From Prunus persica (taxonomy: Eukaryota; Streptophyta; Magnoliopsida; Rosales; Rosaceae), in the NCBI RefSeq assembly GCF_000346465.2, contig NC_034010.1, forward strand, positions 10,477,502-10,541,501: 64,000 nucleotides of DNA, in the 5' to 3' direction. Below are positions 29,401 to 42,013 of the stretch, piece by piece. Made by a program: the position numbers and the translations under genes. The stretch's first letter is position 1. Each line of letters starts with the position of its first letter. The notes beneath the pieces are model-generated. The model had not been told where the DNA came from and searched no databases. It worked only from the letters and a program-made list of their open reading frames with translations.

Positions 29401-30000
29401 CGAACCACCTAGGCTATAAATTGATCAAATCCTACCCAATCATCAGCTAGAGCTCGAAAAGTAGGTAAGAAACCATACCTCACTCGACGGATTTGGCTGT
29501 CGGAGTCGCCGAAAGACTCGTCCTTTTTCTGAGCTTCGAATCGAGCTCATCGTCACCGAATCAGATCGGGTCTTGGATGGGTTTTGTAGAGGAGGAAGAG
29601 GAGGCAAAGAGATTTCGTGAATGTTGCGGTGGCAACCGGGCTGAGATGGTGTCTCCAAAGAATGATGGAAGTGGAGGGAATTAATAAAATAACCAGAAAA
29701 TCGGGTTAAATCGCAAGGAAGAAGAAGACCGGCACTGTCGCTACAGTAACAATTTTTAAAATTCCCACTATGCCCTTTTTGTTTCTAGATCTTTTCTCCT
29801 TCGTTACAACTCGGAATTGGGCATGCCGCATGTCTACGAACTCATATCGTCGACCTCTATGCAATGGTACCACCCAAATCCCCAAATTCTTTTCCAAACA
29901 AAAAGTCAACTTTAAAGCCAATAAAATATAACGGGGGTATTCTAGTCCTTTCCTTGAATAAAATAATAATTAAGACTTAATTAAGGATCGGGTTGTTACA

Positions 30001-33000
30001 ACCATCTTATGATGTTCCCCAAGTTTTGGGCTCAATCCGATATCGATTGGTCCATGAAATTGGACAATTTAAGTTCTTACGAAATTCGTTCTGAAATGGA
30101 GTGGTTGGTGTTTTGCATAGTTTTAGAGATTGAATTTCTATCAAAAAGCACCAAATGACTCCTCCCACCATATTATGGAGTTCCCCAAGTTTTAGACTCA
30201 ATACGATATCGATTGGTCCATGAAATTGGACAATTCAGGTTCGTACGAAGTTCGTTCTTAAATGGTGTGGTTGGTGTATTGCATAGTTTTAGAGATTTGA
30301 TTTCACTCAAAACCCACCAAATGACTCCTCCCACCATATTATGATGTTCCCCAAGTTTTGGGATCAATCCGATATCGATTGGTGCATGAAATTGGACAAT
30401 TCAAACTCGTACGAAGTTTGTTCTGAAATGGAGTGGTTGGTGTATTGCATAGTTCTTGAGATTGAGTTTCACTCCAAAGTCACCAAACGACTCCTCCCAC
30501 CATATTATGATGTTCCCCGAGGTTTGGACTCAATCCGATATCGATCGGTCCATAAAATTGGACAATTCAGGTTCCCACGAAGTTCGTTCTCAACTAGAGT
30601 GGTTAGTGTTTTGCATAGTTTTAGAGAGTGGATTTCACATAAAAAGCACGATATGACTCCACCCACCATATTATGATGTTCCCCAAGTTTTAGACTCAAT
30701 CCTATATCGGTTGGTCCATGAAATTAGACAATTCAGGTTCGTACGAAGTTCGTTCTGAACTGGAATGGTTGGTGGTTTGCATAGTTTTAAAGATTGGATT
30801 GCACTCAAAACCCACCAAATGACTCTTCCCACCAAATTATGATGTTCCCCAAATTTTGGGCTCAATCCGATATCGATTGTTCCCTGAAATTGGACAATTC
30901 AAGTTCGTACGAAGTTCGTTTTGAAATGGAGTGGTTCGTGTATTGCATAGTTCTAGAGATTGGATTTCACCCCAATGTCGCCAAATGACTCATCCCACCA
31001 TATTATGATGTTCCCCAAGTTTTGGAATCAATCCGATATCGATTGGTCTACGAAATTGGACAATTAACGTTCCTAGGAAATTCATTCTGAAATAGAGTGG
31101 TTGGTATATTGCATAGTTCTTGAGATCTAATTTCACTCATAACCTACCAAAGGACTCCTTCCACCATATTATGGTGTTCCACAAGTTTTGGACTCATTCC
31201 GATATTGATTGGTCCCTGAAATTGGACAATTCAGGTTCGTACGAAGTTCGTTCCGAAACGGAGTGGTTGGTGTATTGCATAGTTTTAGAGATTCGATTTC
31301 ACTCAAAACCCACCAAATGAATCCTCCCAAAAAATTATGATGTTCCCCAAGTTTGAGACTCAATCCATGAAATTGGACAATTCAAGTTCGTACGAAGTTC
31401 GTTGAGAAATGGAGTGGCGAGTGTATTGCATAGTTCTAGAGAGTGGATTTCTCTCCACAGTTATCAAATGACACCTCCAACCATACTATGATGTTCTCCA
31501 AGTTTTGGACTCAAAACGATATCGATTGGTAAATGAAATTTGCCAATTCAGGTTCGTGCCAAGTTCATTCTGAAATGGAGTGGTGGGTGTATTGTATAGT
31601 TCTAGAGATTGGATTTCACTCCAATGCCACCAAATGACTCCTCCCACCATATTATGATGTTCCCCAAGTTTTTGACTCAATCCGATATCGAATGGTCCAT
31701 GAAATTGGACAATTCAGGTTCGTACGAAGTTCGTTCCGAAATGGAGTGGTTGGTGTTTTGCACTGTTTTAGAGATTGAATTTCATTCATAACCTATCAAA
31801 TGAATTTCACTCAATCCGATATCGATCGGTCCATGAAATTGGACAATTCAGATTCCCACGAAGTTCGTTCTAAACTGGAGTGGTAAGTGTTTCGCATAGT
31901 TTTAATGATTGGATTTCACATAAAAAGCACCAAATGACTCCTCCCACCATATTATGATGTTCCCCAAGTTTTAGACTCAATCCAATATCGATTGGTCCAT
32001 GAAATTGGACAATTCAGTTTCGTCCGAAGTTCGTTCCGAAATGGAGTGGTTGGTGTTTTGCATAGTTTTAAACATTGGATTTCGCTGAAAACTCACCAAA
32101 TGACTCCGTCCACCAAATTATGATGTTTCCCATGTTGTGGACTCAATCCGATATCGATTGGTCCATGAAATTGGACAATTCAGGTTCGCACGAAGTGCGT
32201 TATGAAATGGAGTGGTTGGTGTATTGCACTGTTCTAGAGATTGGATTTCGCTTATAACCTACCTAATGACTCCTCCCCCCAATTATGTTGTTCCCCAAGT
32301 TTTGGACTCAATCCAATATCGATTGGTCCATGAAATTGGACAATTCAGGTTCGTACGAAGTTCGTTCTGAAATGGAGTGGTTGGTGTATTGCATAGTTTT
32401 AGAGATTGGATTTCACTCAAAACTCACCAAATGACTACTCCCACCATATTAGAATGTTCCCCAACTTTTGGACACAATCTGATATCGATTCGTCAAGGAA
32501 ATTGGACAATTCAGGTTCGTACGAAGTTCGTTCTGAAATGGAGTGGTTGGTGTATTTCACTATTCTAGAGATTGGATTTCACTCATAACCTACCAAATGA
32601 CTCCTCCCACCATATTATGAAGTTCCCCAAGTTTTGGACTCAACCGATTTCAATTGGTCCATGAAATTGAACAATTCAGGTTCGTACGAAGTTCGTTCTG
32701 AAATGGAGTGGTTGGTGTATTGCATAGTTCTAGAGATTAGATTTCACTCAAAACCTACCAAATGACTCCTCCCACCGTACTATGATGTTTCCAAAGTTTT
32801 GGGCTCAATCCGATAACGATTGGTCCATGAAATTGGAAAATTTAGGTTCGTACGAAGTTCGTTCTGAAATGGAATGGTTGGTGTGTGGCATAGTTCTAGA
32901 TATTGGATTTCACTCGAAAGTCACCAAATGACTTCTCCCAGCGCATTATAATGTTCCCCTACTTTGGGACCCAATCCGATATAGATTGGTCTATGAAATT

Positions 33001-36000
33001 GGACAATTCAGGTTTGTACGAAGTTCATTATAAAATGCAGTGGTTAGTGTTTTGGACAGTTTTAGGTATTGGATTTCACTCAAAACGCACCAAATGACTC
33101 CCCCCACTATATTATGATGTTCCCCAAGGTTTGGACTCAATCCGATATCGATTGGTCCATGAAATTGGACAATTCAAGTTCGTACGAAGTTCGTTATGAA
33201 ATGGAGTGGTTGGTGTATTGCATAGTTCTAGGGTTTGGATTTCACTCAAAACTCACCAAATGACTCCTCCCACCATATTATGATGTTCACCAGGTTTTGG
33301 ACTCCATCCGACATCGATTGGTCCATGAAATTTGCCAATTCAAGTTCGGACGAAGTTCGTTCCGATATGGAGTGGTTGGTGTGTTGACTAGTTTTAGAGA
33401 TTGGATTTAACTCAAAACTCACCAAATTACTCCTCCCACCAAATTATGATGTTGAACAACTGTTGGATTCAATCCGATTTCAATTGGTCCATGAAATTGA
33501 ACAATTCAGGTTCGTACGAAGTTCGTTCTGAAATGGAGTGGTTGGTGTATTGCATAGTTTTAGAGATTGAATTTCACTCATAACCTACCAAATGACTACT
33601 CCCACCATATTATGATGTTCCCCTAGTTTTGGACACACTCCGATATCGATTGGTCCCTGAAATTGGACAATTCAGGTTCGTACTAAGTTCGTTATGAAAT
33701 GGAGTGGTTGGTGTTTTGCACAATTGTAGACATTGGATTTCACTCAAAACTCACCAAACAACTCCTCCCACCAAATTTTGATGTTCCCCTGGTTTTGGAC
33801 TCAATCCGATATCGATTGGTCCTTGAAATTGGACAATTCATGCTCGTACGAAGTTCGTTCTGTAAGGGAGTGGTTGGTGTTTTGCATAGTTTTAGATATT
33901 GGATTTCACTCAAAACTCACCAAATTACCCCTCCCACCATATTATGATGTTCCTCAAGTTTTAAACTCAATCCGATATCGATTGCTCCATGAAATTCGAC
34001 AATTCAGGTTTGTATGAAGTTCGTTCAGAAAAGGAGTGGTTGGTGTATTGCATAGTGTTAGAGATTGGATTTTACTCAAAACTCACCAAATGACTACTCC
34101 CGCCATATTATGATGTTCCCCAAGTTTTGGACTCAATCCGATATCGATTGGTCCACTAAATTAGACAATTCAGTTTCGTACGAAGTTCGTTCTGAAATGG
34201 AGTGGTTTGTGTTTTGCCTAGTTTTAGATATTCGATTTCACTCAAAACCCGCCAAATGACTCCTCCCACCATATTATGATGTTCCCCAAGTTTTGGACTC
34301 AATCCGATATCGATTGGTCCATGAAATTGGACAATTCAGGTTCGTACGAAGTTCGTTCTGAAGTGGAGTGGTTCGTGTATTGCATAGTTTTAGAGATTTT
34401 ATTTCACTCAAAACTCACCAAATTTCTCCTCCCACCATATTATGATGTTCCAGATGTTTTGGACACAATCCGATATCGATTGCTCCATGAAATTGGAAAA
34501 TTCATGTTCGTACGAAGTTCGTTCTGAGATGGAGTGGTTGGTGTTTTCCATAGTTTTAGACATTGGAATTCCATGAAAACTCAGCAAAAGACTCCTCCCA
34601 CCAAATTACGATGTGCCCCAAGTTTTGGACTCAATCCGATATCGATTGCTCCATGAAATTGAAGAATTCAGGTTCGTACGAAGTTCGTTCTGAAATGGAG
34701 TGCTTTGTGTTTTCCATAGTTTTAGATATTGGATTTCACTCAATGAGCACCAAATGACTCCTCCCACCATTCTATGATATTCTCCAACTTTTGGACTCAA
34801 TCCGATATCGATTGGTCCATGAAATTGGACAATTCAGCTTCGTACGAAGTTCGTTCTAAAGTGCAGCGGTTGGTGTATTGCATAGTTTTAGAGATTGAAT
34901 TTCACTCAAAACTCACCAAATGACTCTTCCCACCAAATTATGTTGTTCCCCAAGTTTTGGACTCAATCCAATTTCGATTGCTCCATGAAATTGAACAATT
35001 CAGGCTCGTACGAAGTTCGTTCTGAAATGGAGTGGTTTGTGTTCTGCATAGTTTTAGATATTGTATTTCACTCAAAACTCACCAAATGACTCCTCCCACC
35101 AAATTATGATGTTCCCCAAGTTTTGGACACAATCCAGTATCGATTGCTTCATGAAATTGAACAATGCAGGTTCATACGAACTTCATTATGAAATAGAGTG
35201 GTTTGTGTTTTGCATAGTTTTAGATATTGGATTTCACTCAAAGGGCACCAAATGACTCCTCCCACCATACTATGATGTTCCCCAAGTTTTGGACTCTATC
35301 CGATATCAATTGGTCCATGAAATTGGACAATTCAGGTTCGTACGAAGTTCGTTCTTATGTGGAGTGGTTGGTGTATTGCATAGTTTTAGAGATTGTATTT
35401 CGTTAAAAACTCACCAAATTTCTCCTCCCATCATATTATAATGTTCCAGATGTTTTGGACACAGTCCGATATCGGTTGCTCCATGAAATTGGACAATTCA
35501 GGTTCGTACGAAGTTCATTCTGAAATGGAGTGGTTGGTGTTTTCCAAAGTTTTAGACATTGGATTTCCATCAAAACTCAGCAAAAAGACTCCTCCCACCA
35601 AATTACGATGTGCCCCAAGTTTTGGAATCAATCCGATATCGATTGCTCCATGAAATTGAACAATTCAAGTTTCTACGAACTTTGTTCTGAAATGGAGCGG
35701 TTTGTGTTTTGCATAGTTTTAGATATTGGATTTCACTCGAAGAGCACCAAATGACTCGTCCCACTACACTAGGATGTTCCCCAAGTTTTGGACTCTATCC
35801 GATACCAATTGGTCCATGAAATTGGACAATTCAGGTTCGTACGAAGTTCGTTCTGAAGTGGAGTGGTTGGTGTATTGCATAGTTTTAGAGATTGTATTTC
35901 GCTCAAAACCCACCAAATGACTCCTCACACCGTATTATGTTGTTCCCCAAGTTTTGGACTCAATCCGATACCAATTGGTCCATGAAATTGGACAATTCAG

Positions 36001-36787
36001 GTTCGTACGAAGTTCGTTCTGAAGTGGAGTGGTTGGTGTATTGCATAGTTTTAGAGATTGTATTTCGCTCAAAACTCACCAAATTTCTCCTCCCACCATA
36101 TTATGATGTTCTAGATGTTTTGGACACAGTCCGATATCGGTTGCTCCATGAAATTGGACAATTCAGGTTCGTACGAAGTTCATTCTGAAATGGAGTGGTT
36201 GGTGTTTTCCAAAGTTTTAGACATTGGATTTCCATCAAAACCCAGCAAAAAGACTCCTCCCACCAAATTATGATGTGCCCCAAGTTTTGGAATCAATCCG
36301 ATATCGATTGCTCCATGAAATTGAACAATTCAAGTTTGTACGAACTTCGTTCTGAAATAGAGCGGTTTGTGTTTTGCATAGTTTTAGATATTGGATTTCA
36401 CTCGAAGAGCACCAAATGACTCGTCCCACCACACTAGGATGTTCCCCAAGTTTTGGACTCTATCCGATATCGATTGGTCCATGAAATTGGACAATTTCAA
36501 GTTCGTACAAAGTTCGTTTTGAAATGGAGTGGTTGGTGTATTGCATAGTTTTAGAGATTGTATTTCACTCAAAACCCACCAAATGACTCCTCCCACCGTA
36601 TTATGTTGTTCCCCAAGTTTTGGACTTAATCCGATACCAATTGGTCCATGAAATTGGACAATTCAGGTTCGTACGAAGTTCGTTCTGAAGTGGAGTGGTT
36701 GGTGTATTGCATAGTTTTAGAGATTGTATTTCGCTCAAAACTCACCAAATTTCTCCTCCCACCATATTATGATGTTCCAGATGTTTT
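30001..36787 (+). repeat. 166-bp satellite array, block 4
   Basis: About 41 monomers in the same orientation, starting at the ACCAT copy of the solo LTR and ending at the TTT target of CACTA-1. Truncated units occur, for example near 31795-31815 where part of a monomer is missing. No genes. Confidence 0.95.
35241..36787 (+). repeat. 665-bp higher-order satellite repeat (four monomers)
   Basis: The variant segment CCAGATGTTTTGGACACAG (or CTAGATG...) has its TGTTTTGGAC part at 35451 and 36116, and again at 36782, where CACTA-1 splits it; the remainder resumes at 50543. Offsets are 665 and 666 bp, four monomers. Other diagnostic variants (GACTCGTCCCAC, CACACTAGGATG, ATTGTATTTCGCTC) keep the same spacing. 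At least three copies exist, the last interrupted by the transposon. Confidence 0.85.
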
Positions 36788-36801
36788 CACTACTACAAAA
36801 A
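36788..36801 (+). repeat. Left terminal inverted repeat of CACTA-1
   Basis: CACTACTACAAAAA, a perfect 14-bp match to the complement of 50529-50542. CACTA is the defining terminus of the superfamily. Confidence 0.97.
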
Positions 36802-36819
36802 GAGAAAAAGACGACCAGA

Positions 36820-37850
36820 AAACAACGACGGTCTAAGTGAAAACCGTCGTGGTTTATAAAAAGACGACGGTTCTAAAAACACCGTCGTGTAATACAACCT
36901 TAGACAACTAAAAAATGGAGTTTCAAATGGCTGTTCAAAAACAACGACGTACATAATTAAACAACCGACGTCTATTTGAAACAGATTTCCGCAGTGTAAA
37001 ATCAATGCCAACAAAGAACGGCAGAAGTTATGAATCGACCGACGTAGAAAGTAAAGACGACGATTTCAATAAAAACTGCCGTTTTTACTCATAAAATAAC
37101 ACGACGAGGTTTTCGTATAAGACGCCGTATAATTACAAACAAATCCACGGCTTTAAAATACAAAATATCGCCGTATTAAATTAATTTACAACGACGGAAA
37201 ATATAAATATAACGACGTCATTCTCGTATAGTTCTACGACGTTATCTTTAAATCGTACAATAAAATTTATCGTCGTATTTATTCATTTTATACGTCGTAC
37301 CTTTAATTTTAACGGTCGTCTTAATAAGAATTTTTGTTAACAATTTTTTTCTTTGATTTTCTTATCCTACGTCGGTAGATCTACTTAATGACAAGAATTG
37401 AAATAACCACGACGGTTTATATAGAACACCGCCGACATAATCAGATTTGTCTGAGATCCCAAGGGTTACGAAATCTTACCAGATGGAACTCTGTTCCACA
37501 TCATAATCTTAACAGATGACACAGATTTGCAAATATTGCGTCGTGTTAGTTTACAAATTCTAGAACATTAATTTCCCTCATTTTAAATTTCCTCGGGAAA
37601 GAAAAATCTATTTATCACGCTTTGGAATTGAAAACTAAAACTGAAAGAATACGGGAAAAAAAACTCTATTTATAATTTAAAATTAAAATCCACGTCGGTT
37701 GTAGTACACTTAACGACGTTTAACAAAATAATCTACGTCGGTAATTATAAATCTACCGCCATCTTAACTTAATATAGACGACGATAAAAGACGACGGTAG
37801 AACAGAAAACCGCCGTTGTTTCAGTTTCTTTAACATATCTTTCTGCAGGA
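36820..37850. repeat. Left subterminal ACGACGG/CCGTCGT repeat zone of CACTA-1
   Basis: AT-rich non-coding DNA with short GC-containing motifs (ACGACGG, CCGTCGT, TACGTCG and close variants) in both orientations roughly every 20-30 bp, starting with a facing pair at 36825 and 36844. In En/Spm such subterminal motifs bind the accessory TNPA protein; that role here is by analogy. No open frame looks real. Confidence 0.8.
37563..37700 (+). repeat. Duplicated AT-rich segment, copy A1
   Basis: Similar to 38727-38864, sharing CATTAATTTCC, TTTTAAATTTCCTC, ACTCTATTTATAA and AAAATCCACGTCGGTT in order, offset 1,164 bp. CACTA-2 has a single equivalent near 62760-62880. The two copies bracket the RPN6-derived fragment. 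Confidence 0.7.
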
Positions 37851-38255
37851 CTTGTGTAGTTCAAAGCATTGACAATGTCTTCATCATATCTCCCAGAAAC
37901 TACTGATTCAATTGCTCATGCTTTAGAGGCCATCTGAAGCCATTTCTATTCTTTATCGCATTCTTGAAACCCATCTTCTTCTTCTGAAGCTCCACGGATA
38001 AAGGAAGAGGCTATCACAAATCCGACGGATCTTCTTAGGCAAGAAAATCAAGCAGAGGATCAGGCACATCTGATCTTCAGATTTCCCTGAGAAGCGAACT
38101 TTCCTTCGACAGCGAGTGGAGGCCAGGCTTGCATCTCTTTTGATGGAAAGCAAGGAGTATTCAGAAGCACTAAGTGTCCTATCAGGCTTGATCAAGGAAG
38201 TGAGAAGGCTAGTTGACAAGCTTCTTGTTGTGGACATATATTTGATGCGAGTAAG
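37840..38255 (+). pseudogene. Captured fragment of a 26S proteasome subunit RPN6/PSMD11 gene
   Basis: The sequence from 37875 translates to MSSSYLPETTDSIAHALEA and, after a frame change, EAISILYRILET, SEAPRIKEEAITN and DLLRQENQAED. Then come SDLQISL, EKRTFLRQRVEARLASLLM and KEYSEALSVLSGLIKEVRR. These match, in order, the N-terminal part of plant RPN6 (PSMD11), a lid subunit of the 26S proteasome, as I know the family. At least three internal deletions are evident (before EAISIL, between AED and SDLQISL, and between SDLQISL and EKRTF), with a stop at 37935. Homology ends near 38255, about 130 residues into a protein of about 420. A TTTCTGCAG just upstream looks like a splice acceptor before a short leader. 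No equivalent was seen in CACTA-2. It is a non-functional host-gene fragment. Confidence 0.85.
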
Positions 38256-39011
38256 AGAGGAAGAACTTGGAACCTTAAATGTAAACCGAAAATGAATGAA
38301 AGCGACAAATTTATAGAATAAATTTTTAAAACCAACGGCGGTCCTTACAAAAAAAACGCCGTTTAAATTGTAAAATCAACGTCGGTATGATAGACGTATA
38401 TTACAGGAATCCACGTCGGTAAATTAATAAAAACGACGTGTTAAATAATCTACCATGACGCGAGTTATTACTTATGTACTTTAATTTTTGAGTTTATTAC
38501 GACGGTACCTACAAACTACTGTCGTATTTATTTACCACGTCCGAAGTTAAATGTACCGTCGTATTTTGTAATTTATACGTCGTAGTTATATGTAACCGCC
38601 GTATTATGTTTTTGAAATGGTTTTATATGTAAGCAACTTTTCGTCTACTTGACTTACACATTAGTTGTTTTTATATTCTTATTTTATTTAAATCTGTCAT
38701 CCAAAAAAGAAACTTTACATATTGCAGAATATTAATTTCCTTCGTTTTAAATTTCCTCCGGAAAAAAAACTCTATTTATAACGCACTGTAATTGAAAAAT
38801 AAACTGAAAGGTCACGGGAAAAAAAATTCTATTCATAATTTAAAAATTAAAATCCACGTCGGTTATATTAAACCTAACGACGTTAAATGAAATGATTCCA
38901 CGTCGAACGAAAAATATTGCGTCGTGTTAGTTAAAAACAACGTAGTTAAATGTAACCGCCGTATTATTTTTTTGAAATGGTTTTATATGTAAGCAACTTT
39001 TCGACTTACAC
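38256..39011. other. Non-coding CACTA-1 sequence upstream of the ULP1-like gene
   Basis: AT-rich DNA with scattered CGTCGT-type motifs (38330-38610, 38850-38990). A GGTTTTATATGTAAGCAAC segment occurs twice, near 38620 and 38980; CACTA-2 has it once, so an internal duplication has occurred here. It probably includes the promoter of the ULP1-like gene. No coding sequence seen. Confidence 0.6.
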
Positions 39012-39853
39012 ATGCACTGTTTCCAAACCCGATTAAAAATTTCAATCTCCCAGAGAAACCTTTTCGTCTTTTTTCCTTGTCAGAGCATTGTCAGAGTTTC
39101 TCATCGTCTTCCTCTCGTCTTCTTCGTCGTCTCTGAACTTAAACATCGATCATCTTCCTCTTGCTTTCATTGCACGCAAAAGGTAAGCTTTCATTTTCAC
39201 TATTTTCGTTACTGTTTTGCATGCTCATACGTTTTTTGTTTGAAAAATCTTTTGACCTTTTTTCTGGCCAAAATCATTTTACTTCTTTCCAAGTTTGATA
39301 AAATTACAGACAAAGAGGGAAAGTTTCCAACTTTGAAGACAACTACATCAACTAAATAAGACGACGGTAGACCACGACGGTTCGTCAGTTGTTCTAGCGT
39401 CGTCTGAAAATTGACAAAGTTGTTTTTAAAATAATAGTCTTTTTTTATATGCTTGTTTAATTGCAGGTTTGATTTCTCTGAACAATGGTTTTTGTTTTTC
39501 CCTTATTTGATAAAATATAAAGAAAAAGAAACTAGGGTTGGTATCTAATATAGACGACAAAATATCTTATTGTTTTACGTCGTGTGAATGTTAATACCAC
39601 GACGGTGTATTACTATTGACGTCGTATGGACATAAATACCACGACGTTATATAAATAATAGTTTACCACGACGGTGTATTACTATTGACGTCGTGTGAAC
39701 ATATATACCACGACGTTATATAAATAATGGTTTTAAACATTTATTACGTCTGAGATTATTTCATTGCGTCGTCTAAAATCATATCATACGTCGTATTTTT
39801 TTAATACCGTCGTTTGTGTTCTTAATGTTTTCCTGAAATATTTTCACTTGCAG
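39012..39853 (+). other. Predicted 5' leader of the CACTA-1 ULP1-like gene
   Basis: A pyrimidine-rich stretch (39020-39180) ends GCAAAAG at a consensus donor (GTAAGC, 39183). An acceptor TTGCAG lies at about 39466, and another, CTTGCAG, ends at 39853, 14 bases before the start codon. I read this as a spliced untranslated leader. The intronic parts carry ACGACGG motifs, including a direct duplication of about 67 bp (39595-39728). Confidence 0.45.
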
Positions 39854-40677
39854 TTTTGTCTGTTAAAATGGTTTCTCAACAACAAACTAAGGATTCTGGC
39901 TCCAAGAAGCTTGGAATGGTAGCTCCTCAAGACAAGTCTTCGAAGGAGATGAAGTCTTCGAAGAAGATGAAGTTTGCTTCATCATCTGCTGAGACAGAAC
40001 AAACCAGCCAGACAACAATCTCTGATGATTCAAAGACTGGTCGAGGTATGAGCACAATGCCTCGTGTTGTGAAGAGAAAGCTTCAGAAACTGAGGCCAAT
40101 TGTTGAGTACAATAAAAGGGGGAAAGGTGTTGGCCAAGCACATATTGAGATGCAGTCGTATATTGGTGTGTTGGCACGCTCCAGGATCCCACTTGTGGAC
40201 AAGAAATGGTCCCAAATCCCCAAGGATATAAAGGAGCAGATTTGGGAAGCAGTTGACATGGCTTTTGTCGTAGGCCAAGGGGGCAAGACCTCTGTTTTAG
40301 CTTCTGCTTCCAAGAAATGGAAGGATTTCAAGTCTACACTAACGAGGCATTATATCCTTCCATACACCAATGACAGGGAGAAATTAAGCCAACCCCCTGA
40401 AACATATAAATTCATAGAGAAAGCACAATGGGATGCCTTTGTAGCTTCAAGGCTATCCAAAGATTTTGAGTCTGTGCATTCTCAACATGCACAGATTAGG
40501 GAGAAACTCGAGTACAATCATCGATTGTCTCGAAAAGGATATGCTGGATTGGAGGATCAATTGGAGGAAACCATGCCTGGGGTAGAAATTGATCGATCTA
40601 CCTTATGGAAGAGAGCTAGACAGGACAAACATGGTAACATCCCTGATCCAAAGGTGGCAGAGAAAGCAAAACTAATT

Positions 40678-41145
40678 GTAAGCCTACTATCACTCTGTTT
40701 TAAATTTTTATTAAACTGTGAATTATTCTTATTACGTCGTATGTTATATTTTTCGTCGTGTGAATGATATTACCACGTCGAAAAGTTTTTAAAAACGTCG
40801 TTAAAGGTCTAAATAGGAATCACTACTATGTTTTCTGTAATTATAGCATAAGACGTCGGTGGTTCATTTTCGCGTCGTGTGAATGATATTACCACGTCGA
40901 AACTTTTTTAAAAACGTCGTTAACGGTCTAAATAGGAATCACTACTCTGTTATCTTTAATTATAGCATAAGACGTCGGTTGTTTATTCATTTCGTCGTTT
41001 TAAATAAATAACCACGTCGGTATAACTACCGTCATGATAAGTTATAATAACGTCGGTTTATACGTTATTGCGTCGTGTGAAATTATATAATATGTCGTTT
41101 GTACATAAATAACCGTCGTGTGTTTTTTTGTTTATCTTTTTTTAG
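40678..41145 (+). repeat. Intron 1 of the ULP1-like gene, with a 119-bp tandem duplication
   Basis: The intron has GTAAGC and TTTTTAG ends. CGTCGTGTGAATGATATTA occurs at 40754 and 40873, followed in both by ACCACGTCGAAA, AACGTCGTTAA and GGTCTAAATAGGAATCAC. Offset 119 bp. The motif type is the same as in the subterminal zones. Confidence 0.8.
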
Positions 41146-41700
41146 GATGAATTGCAGAAACAAGTCTCGGAAGGCAAAGTCAGAGTAGATGGCAGCAATG
41201 ATGTGCTGACCATGGCTTTGGGCCCCGAGCATCCAGGCAGACTGAGGGGAGTTGGTGCTGGTGTTTCCCCAAGGCAATATTTCAATTTGCCCAAACCACA
41301 GAGGTTGAGCTTTGACGACCGTTTGAAGGACAGTTTAAGAGTTCTCCTTCAAGAAGAGACTAAAAAGATGGAGGCTAAGGCAAGGGAAGAGGCCTTAAGG
41401 ATGGAGGCTAGGACAAAACAATTGGTAGAGGCTGAGAGGGAGCATTTCCTGAGTCAGCTTTCCCAATTAATTCCCAATTTTGATCCAAGCATGTTTAAAC
41501 CAAGAATTAGCCAAAGCCCCAAAAATCCAATGTCTGACAAAGCTAGCTGCTCTGGAGGTGATGTGAGATCCCTACATTTGGAGGATGATACTGCCAAAAT
41601 GGGGAAACATCAGCCAGATGAAGAGAAGGAAGAAGAAAAAAGAGATGAAGAGAAGGAAGAAGAAAAGGAGAAAGAAGATGAAGAAAAGCATGACGACAAG

Positions 41701-42013
41701 GTATGTTCACATAACTTTGCCTTTTTTATTTGTTTTTCAAAATTTCAGACGTCGATATTTTTATATAATCCGTCGTTTGTTTAAAACTTAGACGGCGGAC
41801 TTTTTTCAAGACGTAATAAAATATTTAAACGACGGTTTTTGCACCGTCGTTTAAATGGTTTCAGACGACGCTTTATTAATAACACCGTCGTCTTTATTGA
41901 ATTACCACGACCTTTTTTTCACCGTCGTTTAAATCCTTTTAAGACGACGTTTTATTCCTTAAACCGTCGTCTTTATTGAATTACCACGTCATTTTTTTTA
42001 TTTCTTTAAACAG
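41701..42013 (+). repeat. Intron 2 of the ULP1-like gene, CGTCGT-rich, 78-bp duplication
   Basis: It has GTATGT and AAACAG ends. A 78-bp unit starting ACCGTCGTTTAAAT is repeated at 41843 and 41921. Facing ACGACG and CGTCGT motifs alternate about every 25 bp, so the transcript could fold into local hairpins. Confidence 0.75.

Larger units (their letters stand above)
27989..30000 (+). mobile_element. Solo LTR of an LTR retrotransposon, ACCAT target-site duplication
   Basis: This 2,012-bp insertion begins TGCGATGACCCGACCC and ends GGGTTGTTACA, so it has TG...CA ends. It is flanked by a perfect 5-bp duplication, ACCAT at 27984-27988 and 30001-30005. Removing it and one ACCAT restores an ordinary satellite monomer. 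No gag or pol frame is present, so it is a solo LTR left by recombination between two LTRs. The plus orientation is inferred from a TATAAAA box at 29394 followed by about 600 bp of R/U5-like sequence. GACCCG ends of this kind are common in plant Ty3/gypsy LTRs, but the family is not determined. Confidence 0.85.

Noticed and set aside
67..36600. Many open frames of about 60-120 residues on both strands (for example MDFTQNSPND... and MSPKLGEHHN...)
   Set aside because: They recur with the 166-bp satellite period on both strands and follow monomer sequence; they are by-products of the repeat.
39887..40331. Minus-strand open frames across exon 1 of the ULP1-like gene
   Set aside because: Shadows of the plus-strand coding exon, which is conserved in CACTA-2.
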